From Microbotryomycetes sp. JL201 (taxonomy: Eukaryota; Basidiomycota; Microbotryomycetes): a DNA stretch of 64,000 nt. The stretch covers positions 248,001 through 312,000 of the forward strand of contig JAQYUZ010000008.1 of the NCBI GenBank assembly GCA_033819885.1, in the 5' to 3' direction. Made by a program: the position numbers and the translations under genes. Below, in pieces: positions 23,148 to 35,311 of the stretch. Under the pieces are notes generated by a model, which saw only the letters and a list, made by a program, of their open reading frames with translations, ran no database searches and was not told where the DNA came from. Numbering within the stretch: position 1 is the first letter of the stretch; every line of letters begins with the position of its first letter.

Positions 23148-24195
23148 TCAGTGGTGACTTGGCTTTGATCCTGCAACGTGGTGATGTTTCGTTAGCCACC
23201 GTTGCCCGGCGCGGTCCTTGAAGCAGCTCGCAGCTTACCATCTACTCTCAGATTTCTCGTCGCACTTGGCAGCGTGATCGTTGTGCCGTCCATCCACTTT
23301 TGTACCTTGATTTGACACCCTAGCCGCGATCTGCCGGGCGTGATCCAGAAATCAGCTTTGCAGACCGTTGTCTCGGCGTTGCATCTATCTTACGTGTCTG
23401 TCAAGCCAAATGCAAGGTCGAGCATGTCGTTCTATATTGGTGATCAAGCAGAAATGAGCAGCTGACTCTGGTTCCAGATACAGAGTGCCGAGAACTAACC
23501 TCGTCGTCTGACGGCTCTTCAAGTTTGTCGAAGACGTCGTCCTCGAGAATGACGTGACATGTTGAGCACGCAACCGACTTTTCGCAAGCAGCTGAGTGTT
23601 TTTGAACGAATCGGCAGCATGATTGACGGGATTCGAAGTGGCGTTCGCGAGTCAGCGCGATACTTTGTGCGAAGCGGAGGCGTGTGTCTTGATCGGAACA
23701 AGACGCGCAACTGACCTTCAATGTCGAGGTCGTACTCCCATGACACGTCAACAATGTCGTCGCCCTCATTCGCCTGCACCGTCTCGATCTCGCCGTTGCT
23801 ACGCTTGAAATGCAGCGTGATCCTGTGAAAAGCCGAGTGAAGTGTCGTCAGATGCTCGTCTTGAGTGATACGGTTGTGTGTCCATGTCTGGTTGGTAGCT
23901 CACCCTTTGCCTTCGGCTGGCTTGCCTTTGCCGCCGTGCAGCCGCGCTTCATTGATGCCAGAGACCGATCTGTCAGCAACGCTCGGGATTTTCGACGGGA
24001 CTGTGCATGTTGCGCACCTGTTGAGGTCGACAGTGACCGCGCGTAGGTTGCAGTCGACGCCTGCGGTTGTCGCTCGGCGGACAACGGCGATCGCGCGTGC
24101 TGCGGGCCCACGCTGGCGAGCGGTAGTGACGCTTGGGCGAGTTTCGAGGTCGAGTGCCGCGCTACTCGAGTGAGCGCGTGCCGCAGCATGGCCAT
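23148..24195 (-). CDS. YAH1: mitochondrial [2Fe-2S] ferredoxin (adrenodoxin/Yah1 type)
   Basis: Electron carrier of the mitochondrial matrix, needed for Fe-S cluster assembly and heme A/ubiquinone synthesis. Seven exons (24195-24018, 23946-23904, 23822-23716, 23591-23500, 23431-23394, 23330-23239, 23170-23148) give 190 residues. The N-terminal 60 residues are Arg/Ser-rich without acidic residues at the start, as expected of a mitochondrial presequence. The ferredoxin fold begins GITLHFKRSNG. Cluster ligands are present: CEKSVACSTC (three Cys, x5 and x2 spacing) and the fourth in RLGCQI. DMLDLAFGLTDTSRLGCQ matches the adrenodoxin subgroup. The final exon is only 23 nt and gives the family end VDGSKPSHH. 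Its start codon lies 78 bp from that of Npr2 on the other strand. Confidence 0.95.
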
Positions 24196-24273
24196 GGGCG
24201 AGCGGAGAGGATGCCAAAGCTCGCAGGCTCGGCTTTTGTAGTTTCAGTCTCTTGCCAATTCTTTCATGCCGCC

Positions 24274-26564
24274 ATGACTGTCGCCAGTCAGGATGCGCTC
24301 AAAAGTCTGTCGGGAGAAGTGAGTGCCTTGACGTCTTGTCAGCTTTTGACAAACAGGCACGTGACCTGAGATGACATCGTCCTGACGCGCTCACCTGCAC
24401 ACGCCAGTACGTGCCGTACCTCGTCGCGCTGCTCTACTGCGTATTTGATCCAGTTGCGGGGCCGACGGTCGTGTCTCAAGTGCCTGAAGGCAGTGTTGCG
24501 ACACGCTTGTCGACATTCCCCGCCGCCGCCGCGACGGCGTCTGCTGCAGGAGCCTCGGGACCATCCTCATTAGCGACCAGGGCAGCTTCATCGTCCCCAG
24601 CCCGGTTCAGCTCGACTGCAAACAGCCACGTGCTCGACACGAACAAGACGACAGACGCCATCAGCAAGTCCGCGCAACATGTCGAGCTCAATAGCACTCA
24701 AGTCCTGTTTGACTTTTCATCAATCTTGGACTTTGTCATCCCAAAACCGGAACTGTGCGGACACTTGATCACCAAAGCTACGCGCACATCCAAAATTCTC
24801 GGGTTTCCAGTCAGGTCAGTCCAGCACAAAAGACGAGCGGCAGCCACCAAAGCCACCTTGCTGAATGCCGCTTGCTGGTCATGTTGCACATTCTTGCACG
24901 TACGTGCGCAGAATTGTCGACGAAGAAAAGTACCACAAGGGCAAAGAAGTTTACAACAGAAACACGTTCACATTCAACGTCTGCTTCGTGTTTGAGCGCG
25001 ACGCAGAGCTGTCGGCGTTTGAACCCATCGTGCGCAAGCTTGGTCGAACATTGCGTCAGGTCGAAGAGACGTCGTCGCTGCTGTCGTCGCCGCCACCGAC
25101 GTTTCACATTGGCGACTTGCTCGAGCAAATCTTTATGGACATCAACAACTACTCGGAAACGTCGATCAGGATCGGCGACACGGATCTCGAGCTGTTCCTT
25201 CTGCCGTATTTCGCCAATCCGCCCAAAGTGCACAACTGGGATGTGCCAGTGGCCGTTGCGCCGCTTGAAGCACTCAAGGACCCGAGCTGGGATGTGACGC
25301 TGTTCAAAATTTGCTCATTCATCAACGGTGTCAACCATGTCAAGCGCATTGCAGAGCTTGCAGAGGTCGACATCCACCTCGCGCGCTTGTGCGTGCAGCA
25401 TCTCGTGTACGTCGGACGTTCTGCTTCGCATAGCTTGAGCTGATAGGAATATGACGACAGTTATTACGGTGCCGTGCTTCTTGTCGATCTGTTTCAGTAC
25501 TCAAATTGCTACACGGCTTTACCTCCGATCGTCGAAGTGTCTCAATTTGGCGAAGAGGGCGAGGAAGGAGTTACAGACCTTAGAACCGAATGCGAAGCTT
25601 ACGTCTATACTGGATTAGGTGAGCACGCGACTTCTACGCGGCTCGCCAATGCCAATCACTCAAGAGCTCTTTGTAAGCAGCCGAGCAACAGCCGACGCCG
25701 TTTGCGACACTTCTGTCTCTTGTGTCCCAGTTGCGGGCAGGCTTGAGTGTCGCGTCTTGGATAGACCAGAACGAACTCGACACAAAACCGATCGATGTGC
25801 GCCGACTGATTCAGTTTGGGGTAATCAAAGGCTTTCTCAGAAGGGTTCACGCGTATCCGATCTGGCTTGACCACCCATCGTTGTCCGTCGTCAGCAACTT
25901 GTCTCGCCGAAATTCGTCATCCATGCCAGAGCTTCGGACCCTACCATCTCAGCTCAATCAACTCAACGTCTCGCCCGAAGATGCGAGGCCGATCCTCGAT
26001 CGTAACTCGTCTTCAGTCTTGTCAGCCGTCACGACGTCGTCGTCTGGCGTACACCATTCCACGAGCGGTCAGCCAACACCTCGACCTCGGTCACCAGCCA
26101 GCGCCCCCAAAGACGAAGCCAGCAGACAACGTCGATACTTGACCGCAGAGGGTCATCACGATCAGCGCTGTTCAACTGTCGCTCACTCTGCCTCGAGCAA
26201 TGATAGAGTCAGGATCAACTCTAGCGCTTTCCATCTGTACTCTATCGCGGGTAGCGGTGGCGGCACAGGAGCACTCGCTGGCAATGACACCAGTCGTCGA
26301 ACAAGGTCGTACCCCGCCAGCTTACCTCTTATGTTGGACGGCAAACACCATGCTGATGATATCTGCATAAAATACGGTATCAGCTTCAAGCAGTTGGAGT
26401 ATGTACTGAAAGAGCTAGGAGGAGCGAACTTGAATGACGGGATGGAGGGAGAGGACGAGTTTGCGTCAACCAGCGAAGAAGATTCTGCTAGGGAGGATGA
26501 GGCTGAGAATGATCAGGTCGGTGGCAATTATTACGGTCCGAGAGTTTGCATGTTGTACGTTTGA
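24274..26564 (+). CDS. NPR2: Npr2, GATOR1/SEACIT subunit
   Basis: Subunit of the complex that inhibits TORC1 when amino acids are scarce, acting at the vacuole. Exons 24274-24318, 24408-24814, 24912-25406, 25461-25618 and 25681-26564 give 662 residues. Family landmarks are YVPYLVALLYCVFDPVAGPTVVSQVP at the start, LCGHLITKATRTSKILGFPV, then YHKGKEVYNRNTFTFNVCFVF, DPSWDVTLFKICSFINGVNHVKRIAE and YYGAVLLVDLFQYSN. The C-terminal winged-helix part has LIQFGVIKGFLRRVHAYPIW and LDGKHHADDICIKYGISFKQ. The region at residues 495-560 is a Ser-rich insertion. The start ATG is close to the ferredoxin start and the first exon is only 45 nt. Family call is firm. Confidence 0.94.
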
Positions 26565-26681
26565 AGCCTAGCTTTTGTTGTCGTTTGTTCATAATGTTGG
26601 CCTTCGCGAGCATGGAGAGAAGTCAAAGGCATGCATATCAAAAAATGCTAACAAGCACGAGCCAGTCAAATTGAGATCACT

Positions 26682-29600
26682 TCACACAACCACAGTGCAC
26701 GATTTGAGCCATTCGTCAAACTCGTCGTCATCGAGAGCTTGCACCGAACCAAGGCTGCCAGGCGAAGCCTCAAGCTCGTCCGCCGTCGATTCTGGCTCTT
26801 GCTCCGCGTCATCAGCTCGCATCAACGGGAGGCGTTCTCCCTTAGCCTCTTGGCTCGCATATTCTTGCAGATCTGAAACCTGGAGACGCTTGCTGTCGTT
26901 GAAAGTTTCGGTCTTGCGCTCAGGTTCTTCTACTTCAATATCACTGTCCAGCTCATCAATTTCGAGGTGATCTTGCTCTTCCGCTGCATCCTTTGGTGAG
27001 CCAGCTTTGACAGTTGATGACGTGCCCTGCGCAGGACTGATCTGAGGTTCCGAAGGGTTGAACGTGAACTTGCGGAGCTTGCTGGCCGGTTCGATCCAGG
27101 TCTGGTCATCATCCGAGGAATACGAAGAGACGGCTCGACGTTTGCCATTTCGTCGCGGTTCGATCGTCTCGTCTTCACCGTCGTCCAAATTTTCGTTTTC
27201 CTTTGCGTTCGGCGAGGAAGAAGGCAAAAACTGCTTTTGAACGACCTGATTCAAGTCCGGTAGGCTCGAGTTGTCGGAGATTTTGGGCATGCTGTTCTCG
27301 CTGCTCGGATCGCTCAAAGTTGGCTCAGGCTGTCGTCCTTGAGCGTCCGAGATCGAACCTCGCGCACGAGTCTGCTGGTCCACCTCGAGCTGGTCGCCCT
27401 CGTCAGAGTCCAGCAGCAGCTCTTCAATTGTGCGGTTGCCGTATGAAGGAAGTTTCGCTGTATTGCTCGAAGCGCGTCGAGAAGGTAATCGATTAATATG
27501 TTGACGAGCCGGCAGGCCGTCAGTTCTTGACATGTCGTTTAGAGATTGCATCAATTTGGCCTTTTTTACGGCAACGGCCGACAATTTTGTCGAAGTCTTG
27601 CTTTTCGTGTCTTTGCGAGGTTTCCGGACTGGCGGAGGTTTGTCGAGCCTGAACTTTCCCACAATCAGCACGTTCTCAGCGTCGGATGCCACTGTGAGCT
27701 GTCGTAACTCACCCTTGCTGACAGCTGGTGAGCGTGAATGCGGTAATGAGTCAGCTCGTTGAGCAGGTTTCGATGCTGGAGCCTCGGCTAACCACAGGTG
27801 ACGACAAGACGTCTTGTCCTTGCATGCATGATTGCAGTCAAATTTCATATCCGACCTTCCCCGAGCTTGCTCTGATCTGAGTGACGGCGCGCTTGAGGTA
27901 TCTGATTCCTTTCGAACAACACGCTGAGCAATCTGCTTCGGGATCGTGAGGGAGGCTCTGGTCTCGGCTTCTTGCATCGCCTGCTCTGCTTCGTCGTCCC
28001 ATTCATCGTTCTCAGACTCATTCTGTGGAACCAAACTTGAGCGAGACATCTTCGACTTGCCCTGACTGCAGCACGACCGACCTTCTCCTCAGGCGATTTC
28101 GCAGTCGTCGGCTCTACCCGCGCCCGATTTGTGTAAGCGACATCAGGCACTGGCATCCTGCACTTCATTAGCTCACCGGGCAGCGGAAAGACGCTGGCGC
28201 GTACATCTGGCTTAAAATCGACTCTCGTTTCAGAACCAGCGATCTGGTCGCACGAGATGCATCCAAACACGCGCTGAGACGGCCTGACGAGTGTCGCCGA
28301 GACAAAGAATGATTTTTCTCCACTTCTGAGGAACTGATCAATGCGAATGCGACGGAATCTGCGCATAAAGGTGTCAGACAGAAGCAATTGTTTGAGCGAC
28401 GGGGGTGGCACACTCGATGTATTCATAGTCAGAGGTCACGATAAGCACGACAGCAAACAAAGGAGTTTGTGCTTTCTTTGTCATGCAAGGTGGCTTTGTA
28501 TCAACGATCTTGACGCTGACTTTGAGTCTGACGGTGACACCCTCAGTCGGGACGACTTCTTGCTCATCCAGCTCAAGCTTGATCTCGAACGCCGGGATTG
28601 CGTTGGCTTGAGCGATCAGTTTACGTCCATAGGGAGGATTTCTGGAATTATTCCGTGAGCCCTCTTGCCGTCGGGCGGGCAGGAGCATGTCTCACCGGTT
28701 GAGCGCCATCTCAAGGACGTGTGGTTCGGCTGAACGCAACGCTTCAAGGGTCGAAATGCCTCTATCGGCGAGCGATTTGACACCTGTGTAACAATCAAAT
28801 CAGCTGTCCCGAAATTCCGGCGACAAGGGCATGCTCACTCTTTTCTCCGATGCGTTCCAGCTGACGAAGCACAAACGGCGAATTGTCCCAAGCTTTGGCA
28901 TACACGGAGCGTAAGCTATTGCCAATATATTCAGTAAAGATTGTCCCAGATCTGAATGCTCCTACCGGCACACTCACAGTTCGAGCGCAATGCGAACGCT
29001 ACCGTCTCGGCGATCAACTAGGATGTCGGTCAGGCCTGTAGGATAATTCATGAGCTAGCCCTCTTTTTACAGGGCCGATGTCTCACACTTGACAAGTCGT
29101 GTGACGTGTGGCCAGATCAGATTCGCATCCATCATCGGGTTACTCGACTCCGTTTTGAGGTCGGCTCCAGGAATGCCTTGAAGGACGAGCTGGATCAGAA
29201 TCATGACCTGGTGATGCGACGTTCAGCTTTCTACTTGGCATTGTAATGTGCTACCTGACCTTGTCGGCGCTTGTCGCCAGCTTGGGTACGGGGAACTTGA
29301 GATCCTGTGGCAAGGAGAGCTCAGTTGTCGGGACGATCGCACTACATTCGGCATCTCACCTTGTTGACCTTGGTAAAGATAGACTTTTCGCCCGCCCTAA
29401 AGCGCACTTCACGGAATTCTGACGCGTTAGAGACGGTTTCGAGCATCGCGCGCATTCCCGACTTGGCGGGGAGCTCCTTGATAGAGACGAAGGTTGATTT
29501 CGACAAGAATGTGCGTGCCATCATCTACAGAGAGAATCAGCGCCAGCAATCGAGACAAACGTCAGACTCACTTGGCCGTATGCTGCAGGATTAATGTCAC

Positions 29601-32600
29601 ACTCAGTCTGAGCGGTAGACCTTGGACTCCTGACTTACGGGTCGCCGCGATGTGATGCTCGCCTTGCTCAATGATGCCGTGCTTAGCGAGATCTTTGATT
29701 GCTTCGATGCAGAATGCTTCCAGGCGAGCGTCGGGTGAGCCGTTTGTCTTGGTGAGTGAATAGTACGCTGGATTCTTCTTGATTCGGACGTAAAGAAACG
29801 TCGAGCGCAGCCACAACAAAGCCGAGTCAAGAGAATAGATGGCTGGAGAGCAGGGTATCAGCTCACTTGCAGGGTTTCGTACATCATTTGGCTCACTGTT
29901 CAAGGTAACCTCGGAGTTGATGTGCTCAATGAGGTTTTTGTGCAGGCAGCTCTCAAGGTCGGTCTGCAATGCGGACGCATGCTCAGCATTGCCGACTTGA
30001 TCATGGTCGGTTCGACTCACCCTTGCGTTGACCAAGGCGTCGAAGTGGCTCTTGTTCGCCGTCTCTGTCATGATGACGGCTGCGGGCTGACCTGAGTTTG
30101 TTGGCCGTTACCGCGTCGAAACACACTCACCGACTCCTGAGGTGTCAAACTGAGGCCGACCGGCTCGACCAATCATCTGCAACACATCCATGTCCGTGAG
30201 CTCCTCCAACGCATTGCCTCGGTAGATTTTGGTGCCTTTGATGATCACCTGCACAGCCAGCTGTCAGAGGACGTTGGTTTCAGCAGATAGCAGGACAAAC
30301 CATGCGTGCAGGAAGGTTGACGCCTACAGCAAGAGTCGAGGTGGCGCCTCAATTATGGGTCATTAGCTCAGGCATGCGCGCGAGGGCTCTATACAGAGCT
30401 TACACACGATGGAAATCTCAGATGCCGCAAATTTCTGCTCGACCAACCGGCGGTCCGATAATTCCATACCAGCGTGATGGAACGCGATGCCAAGCTCCAG
30501 CAGAAATGTAAGCTTTTTGTCAGATGCAGATGCCTTTGACGCTGTCGGAGGTTTTTGCCACGGCAATCGGCCGGCACCGTCATCAAAAGCCTTCTGAAAG
30601 TCCTTCGCTATGGCCTCGGCAGCAGTTACGCAGCCTTTACGAGTATTGCAAAAAACGAGGACCCTGCAGTAGCCGAGTCTTTTTTTACCCTGTGAACGTC
30701 GCATCGCGAACAAAGCACTCACGGTTTGCCCAACGAGTGCTGACGGATCAGGTCGTAAAGTTTGTAATTGAGGCTTGAGTTGAATTGCCAGTCGTCTTTG
30801 CCAGCCGGATAGCCAAGGACGATTCTGTCGAGAGCTGTCAGTCTGCATCTCCTCGAGGTAGATTGGACTCACTTCTTGAGCGGGCACGGCCTGAACTCTT
30901 CACCAAAGCTGAACACCGCGGCGGGCTGGCTCGATTCGGGTCCGGCACCTGGACAAAATTTCCAGTCAGTGGAATATGAGCAGGTCGATTCGTTCCTCCT
31001 CGTGCGCCTACCAAGCCACTCGGCAAGATCGTGGATGTTGGGAATAGTGGCAGACACGGCGACGATGCGTGTTCGGGTGCCTAACGTCTTCATTCTGCTT
31101 ACGACTACTTCGAGCGTGGCTCCCCGCACGTCCATGCCGACCGAGTGGCATTCGTCGACGCTGAGCGATTGCTGTTTCAATCGCTTGGCGTTTGGACTTG
31201 CAAGAGGGAGCTCACCAAAGCAGGCGGAGATGCGCAAGCGTCGAATCATGATCATGCCTGCTCATCACGCGTCAAATTTGCAATAATAAAAAATTGTTAA
31301 CGCCTGCTCACCATTTTCGGGTCACGCTGTCAAACTTTTCGGGCGTCGTGATGATCAATTTAGCTTTTTTGACGTTCTTCCACACCTCGGGCCCTGTTGA
31401 AGTGTCTCCTGTGACTTCCACAACAGTCCATCCAAGACCCAACCTCTGAAACTTGTCTTGCCAATCCCGTGCACGCTCAGAACACAAAGACTTGGTGGGA
31501 GCCTGACCGGCGATTTGTCAGTCACGACGGCAAGAAGTAATATGTCCCTTGCTGACCATGTATACGACCTTGCTATTTGGGTCAAGTGTATTCGAAAAGA
31601 GGCGCAATACGGCAAGTTCAAACAGAACCTGGATGACGGGTTACGTCAGCTTCGCCTCCAGGCTCGACGTCAATGTTTCAGCTTACCGTTTTACCCGCTC
31701 CGGTCGGTGCAGAGACGACAACGTTGATGTCCGACTGGAAGATCTGCAAAGCCACGTTTCAACGGCTGCAGGTGATCCATTGTGAAACACTGACAGTGTC
31801 AAAGCACACACTCTGAACGGCGTTGAGCACTCCAAACCGCCAAAGCTTGCGATACATGTCAGCTGAGCCTCAAAAATCAGCTCAAAGCCCACTTCAGGTA
31901 TACCAAGGGAACTAACGCAATATGGTGACTGGCTTCAATGATATTTTTGAGTTGGCAGATCGAGCTGTGGCGCTCTGGCTGGGCATTTGACGTGCTTGAA
32001 TCGGCTCGAAAGCTTGTGAGTAGTGATTCGCGCCGTGCTCAAAAGTATCTTTTCAACAGCATCCGCGGTCAGCGGATGCGTCGTAGGCAAATGATTTCTC
32101 GGCTTGCCAAAAGTTTGCTTAGATCCGATTTCCGGGCCCGCGCGACGTAGAGATGGCTTCTGAGCATTTGCTCGAGCTGACGGGCTGTGGTGAGATGCCT
32201 GGTCCGTCCCCACGGCGGGGACGGCATGAATGTTTGTATGAGCAACTAGGTCGGCATGCAGCTGCGGGGCCGTGCGGCGCTGTCGGCCGAAAGCATCGTA
32301 GGAGACCTCTTCTCGAGTTGGCTTCGGTGCTTGATCCCAAGCTGTCGAACTTGCGTGCTGTTGCGGCTGAGGCTCAGAGGCCGGTCGAAAGTTGCTTGGA
32401 TCAATCGCCACTGGTCGATGCACAGTTACGGAAGGCACTGGTGTGGCCGGCACGCGGGACCTGGGGAAAGCAACAAGGTCTGGCGCGCTCTGAAAGGGCT
32501 GTGATAACCCCGAGTAAGGCACAAAAGGAGCTGATGAATTTCGGTGGCACGAGCGGCCAAGACGACGAATAACCGAAGCGCGAGGGGATTCCAATGTCAG

Positions 32601-32868
32601 TAAATGCAATAGTAACGCACAAGAAACGCTCACGAGTGGGTACAAAAGCAGAACGCTGCTGTTTCTCTGCGCGCCAATCGCTGACTTGATCCAATCCTGT
32701 CTGATCTCCGTTACAAGCCTCTTCTGCAATGTCATACAGGTCGCCAGACATGTGGTGAAATCCAAAGTCATCCACGTGGCCATCTAGTTGCCACGTATCC
32801 TCGATTGTAGTGTCTGAGGAGGCGGCGAAAGCTTCGGCCCACGCCACATCGTCCTCGAGGTCGTCCAT
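26682..32868 (-). CDS. MER3: Mer3/HFM1 meiotic DNA helicase
   Basis: Ski2-like superfamily 2 helicase of the ZMM group, which stabilises crossover intermediates in meiosis. I placed 27 exons with all phases in agreement (1570 residues). An N-terminal disordered region of about 260 residues is followed by SLKPVTILPDMYRKLWRFGV and Walker A APTGAGKT (293-300). The DExH box is DECH near 404; SATIPN is motif III. FHHAGM, TSTLAVGVNLPAR and QMIGRAGRPQFD complete the helicase core. The Sec63 domain runs about 770-1110. After it comes CNHACKDKTSCRHLW near 1187, the zinc motif typical of HFM1, then a long Ser/Glu-rich tail. Exon 29582-29572 is 11 nt, and intron 32107-32049 has a GC donor. Gene converges on Npr2. 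Confidence 0.95.
29572..29582 (-). other. 11-nt microexon of MER3
   Basis: CATACGGCCAA is bounded by a CTGCAG acceptor and a GTGAGT donor. It joins the exons before and after in frame and codes for PYGQ, directly before MMARTFLSK, where the family has a Gly-x-hydrophobic step. Confidence 0.75.
32049..32107 (-). other. GC-AG intron (MER3)
   Basis: Donor TTG|GCAAGC, branch-like GCTGAC, acceptor AAAAG. It joins the N-terminal exon to the exon coding for ISLKPVTIL in the right phase; no GT donor does so. Confidence 0.65.
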
Positions 32869-33099
32869 CCTGGCAATAGTGTAGCCAAATCGCTGAGTCG
32901 GTGCAGCAGCTGCTCACGCCCCACCGAATGTATCGAATGTATTTGTGAGCAGTGACAGGTCAGGGCGAGAGAGCGAAGTGCTGCGGAAACGAGATCTCTG
33001 AAAAGCGGCAATCGAGCTGGCAGAGCGATGATTGAGCTACATTTCGGGGTATCCAGTGCATAATGAAGGTGTAAAGAAATAGCTGCGATAGTCTACAAA

Positions 33100-35072
33100 T
33101 CATTCGTCATCGGCTGCCGGCTGCGGCAATGAGGCAAGGTACTCGTCAAGCCTTTGTTCCTTCGCTCTTTGATCCTCTCTCCACTGGCGTTTCTGTTCCT
33201 CAAGCTGCGCCTTGTCGGCGTCCGTCGGAAGCGTCACAATCTTAAAGGGTGTTTCACTGCCTGCACCAAAGCCCCACTTTTCGTTCCATGCAACGCCCGA
33301 TCCGCTTCGAACGACGGCCCATCCTTCTTGCTCCCGCCTCCATCTCAATTCCTTGTCCAATCGCTCTTGCCTGAGCTCGTTCTCTGTCTTTGGCGGATAC
33401 TTTGTCTCGTTCTTCGTCGGTTCCCGAGCTCCAGACGCCAATTCTCGAGCGGTCTTCAGTTTCGGCGCTAGCTCGTCCTTGTAATATTGTCTCCTGTAAT
33501 ACTCCCAGTTTTTGGGCATAGATCTGTATGCTTTGCGGAACGATACTGGATTTTCGTCAACCTCGAACATGAAATCGAGGTCCTTTGATCCTGTCCGCTG
33601 CCCATCGACGCAGGTCAATTCGGGACGCTTGCCTGCGCGCACTTCTGCTACAAGATTGTCGTCCAACAGGCCTCGCATCTCCCCGGTTTCGGTACGCTCC
33701 ACTGGTGGCTCGAACGGCCGCGTCTTGGCGAGGATAATGGCAAGCGCGCTTTCGCCTCCGAGTCGTGCATCGGCGCGCTTGTTGAAGAATCCAACGATCT
33801 TGCTTGGCCAAGTCCTGAAGCCGAACGGCGATGTAAAAGGCACAAGGAGCAAAGGCGGTTGCGGTGGCACATCCTCGGGGGGCAGGATCAGAGGTGCTTC
33901 CTGTGCGACAGGCGTTGCGGCGGGCTTTTCGGATGACGGCAGATTGGAAGGAATGATAGATCGGTAAGGCGTATAGCCAAGATAAGGTGAGCCTGCTAGA
34001 GACGACGATGCCGGTGCCGCAGGCTCGTCGCCGTCGAGCTCTTGTTTCTCGGGCAGCGCCGGCTCGTCAAAAGGCCCGTTGCCCGACTCTGCGTCTTCCT
34101 TTTCGAGTTCCCGAACCATGAGCTCTTCCTCACGCTCCCATCTGCCATCTTTTCTCCTCTCGTTCGCGCCGAGTCCCATTCCTTCGAGGCGAGCCTCTTC
34201 TAGCAGGTCGATCGGCGAGCCGTATCCCTTTCGCAAGGCCCACAGGTATTCCTTCAGGGCTAGTCTTCCAAGCAAAACGATGCCTCCGTCGGTGTCTTTC
34301 TCTTGTTCGACCCGGTCTCGCTCCTTGAGCACAGCAGAGATGTTCTCTTCTGGTGAGTTGGCGATGGCAACGGAGCCGGTTGCCTGCTCGCTGGCTCTGA
34401 CGATACGCCGGCCCCTGATCTCGTGCATAAGCGTGCGTCCAAGCCCTCCCGGATTTGTTCCATTCTTAAGAACATAATCTGTGCCTGATGCCACGAGGAT
34501 AGGCTGTGGAGGCGCACGCAAGACCTCAGCGATTTGTCCATCCATTCAATCAATGGAGGTCAGACTCGGACTTGTTGCGCACCTTCATGTATTTCTTAAA
34601 CCATTTTGAGCTTCGTTCGAGCTCTCCGTCGTCGGGCACCCTGGCGCCGTACACGAGCACTCGCCTGGCGAGCTCGTTCGTTTCGAGCGTCTCTTCGCTC
34701 ATCCACGTGACGCGATCAATATACTCTTGTTGGATCCGTTTGACCTCTCTTCTGTCGTACACATACGCGCTCGTCAACGAGATGGTGACCGCCAGGAACA
34801 CCGACATTTTCGGGCCCGGCATTTTGGGACGCCAGTCAAACACAGCCTGGGGGATACCGAGGTACACGAACCTGTCGCACGTTGAATCAGAAAACGTCGT
34901 TCAGATCGCTTGCACAAACTGCTCACGGATTCACAGCCTTCGGCTGGGTCGAGCCAAGTTTGGGCGCAGGCGCCGCGGCTGACGCCGTTCCGACCGACGA
35001 CGATGGTGTCGATGCAGCTTGAGGTGACATGCTCGGCGTCGTCGCCGACACGGGTGTACCACTGTCGGCCAT
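33100..35072 (-). CDS. TIM54: Tim54, subunit of the mitochondrial TIM22 translocase
   Basis: Inner-membrane protein that helps insert carrier proteins. Exons 35072-34927, 34871-34583 and 34503-33100 give 612 residues. After a Ser/Thr/Pro-rich start, NPFVYLGIPQAVFDW and the membrane helix MSVFLAVTISLTSAYVYDRRE match the Tim54 N-terminus. WFKKYMKPILVASGTDYVL is joined across the second splice. The large intermembrane-space part contains LGRLALKEYLWALRKGYGSP, FTSPFGFRTWPSKIVGFFNKR and PKNWEYYRRQYYKDELAPKL, with an acidic, low-complexity insertion near 300-345. The C-terminus has alternating acidic and basic stretches likely to form a coiled coil. It shares a 239-bp divergent promoter with the DOPA-dioxygenase-like gene. 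Confidence 0.94.
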
Positions 35073-35108
35073 GGAGCGGATGCGAAGGTCAAGCGCGACT
35101 TTTCTCGT

Positions 35109-35116
35109 TCACGTGA
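35109..35116. promoter_or_regulatory. TCACGTGA element, Tim54 / dioxygenase-like promoter
   Basis: An eight-base palindrome with a CACGTG core between two divergent genes, 37 bp upstream of the Tim54 start codon. Confidence 0.4.
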
Positions 35117-35311
35117 CCCGACTTATCGAGAAATATACAACTCATAAAATGAATATCTGAATGTTTCAAGAGATGCTCAACCTGGCTAGTTCTTTTGACA
35201 TGTGGCGTTCAAGGCAGTCCTGTACGTCAGCACGCTTACCAAGGCTGACCAAGGCGCGCAGCAGGTACGCTGCCCTCGCTCGACAGGCTGCCCTCGTCTT
35301 CTGTTCATCCG

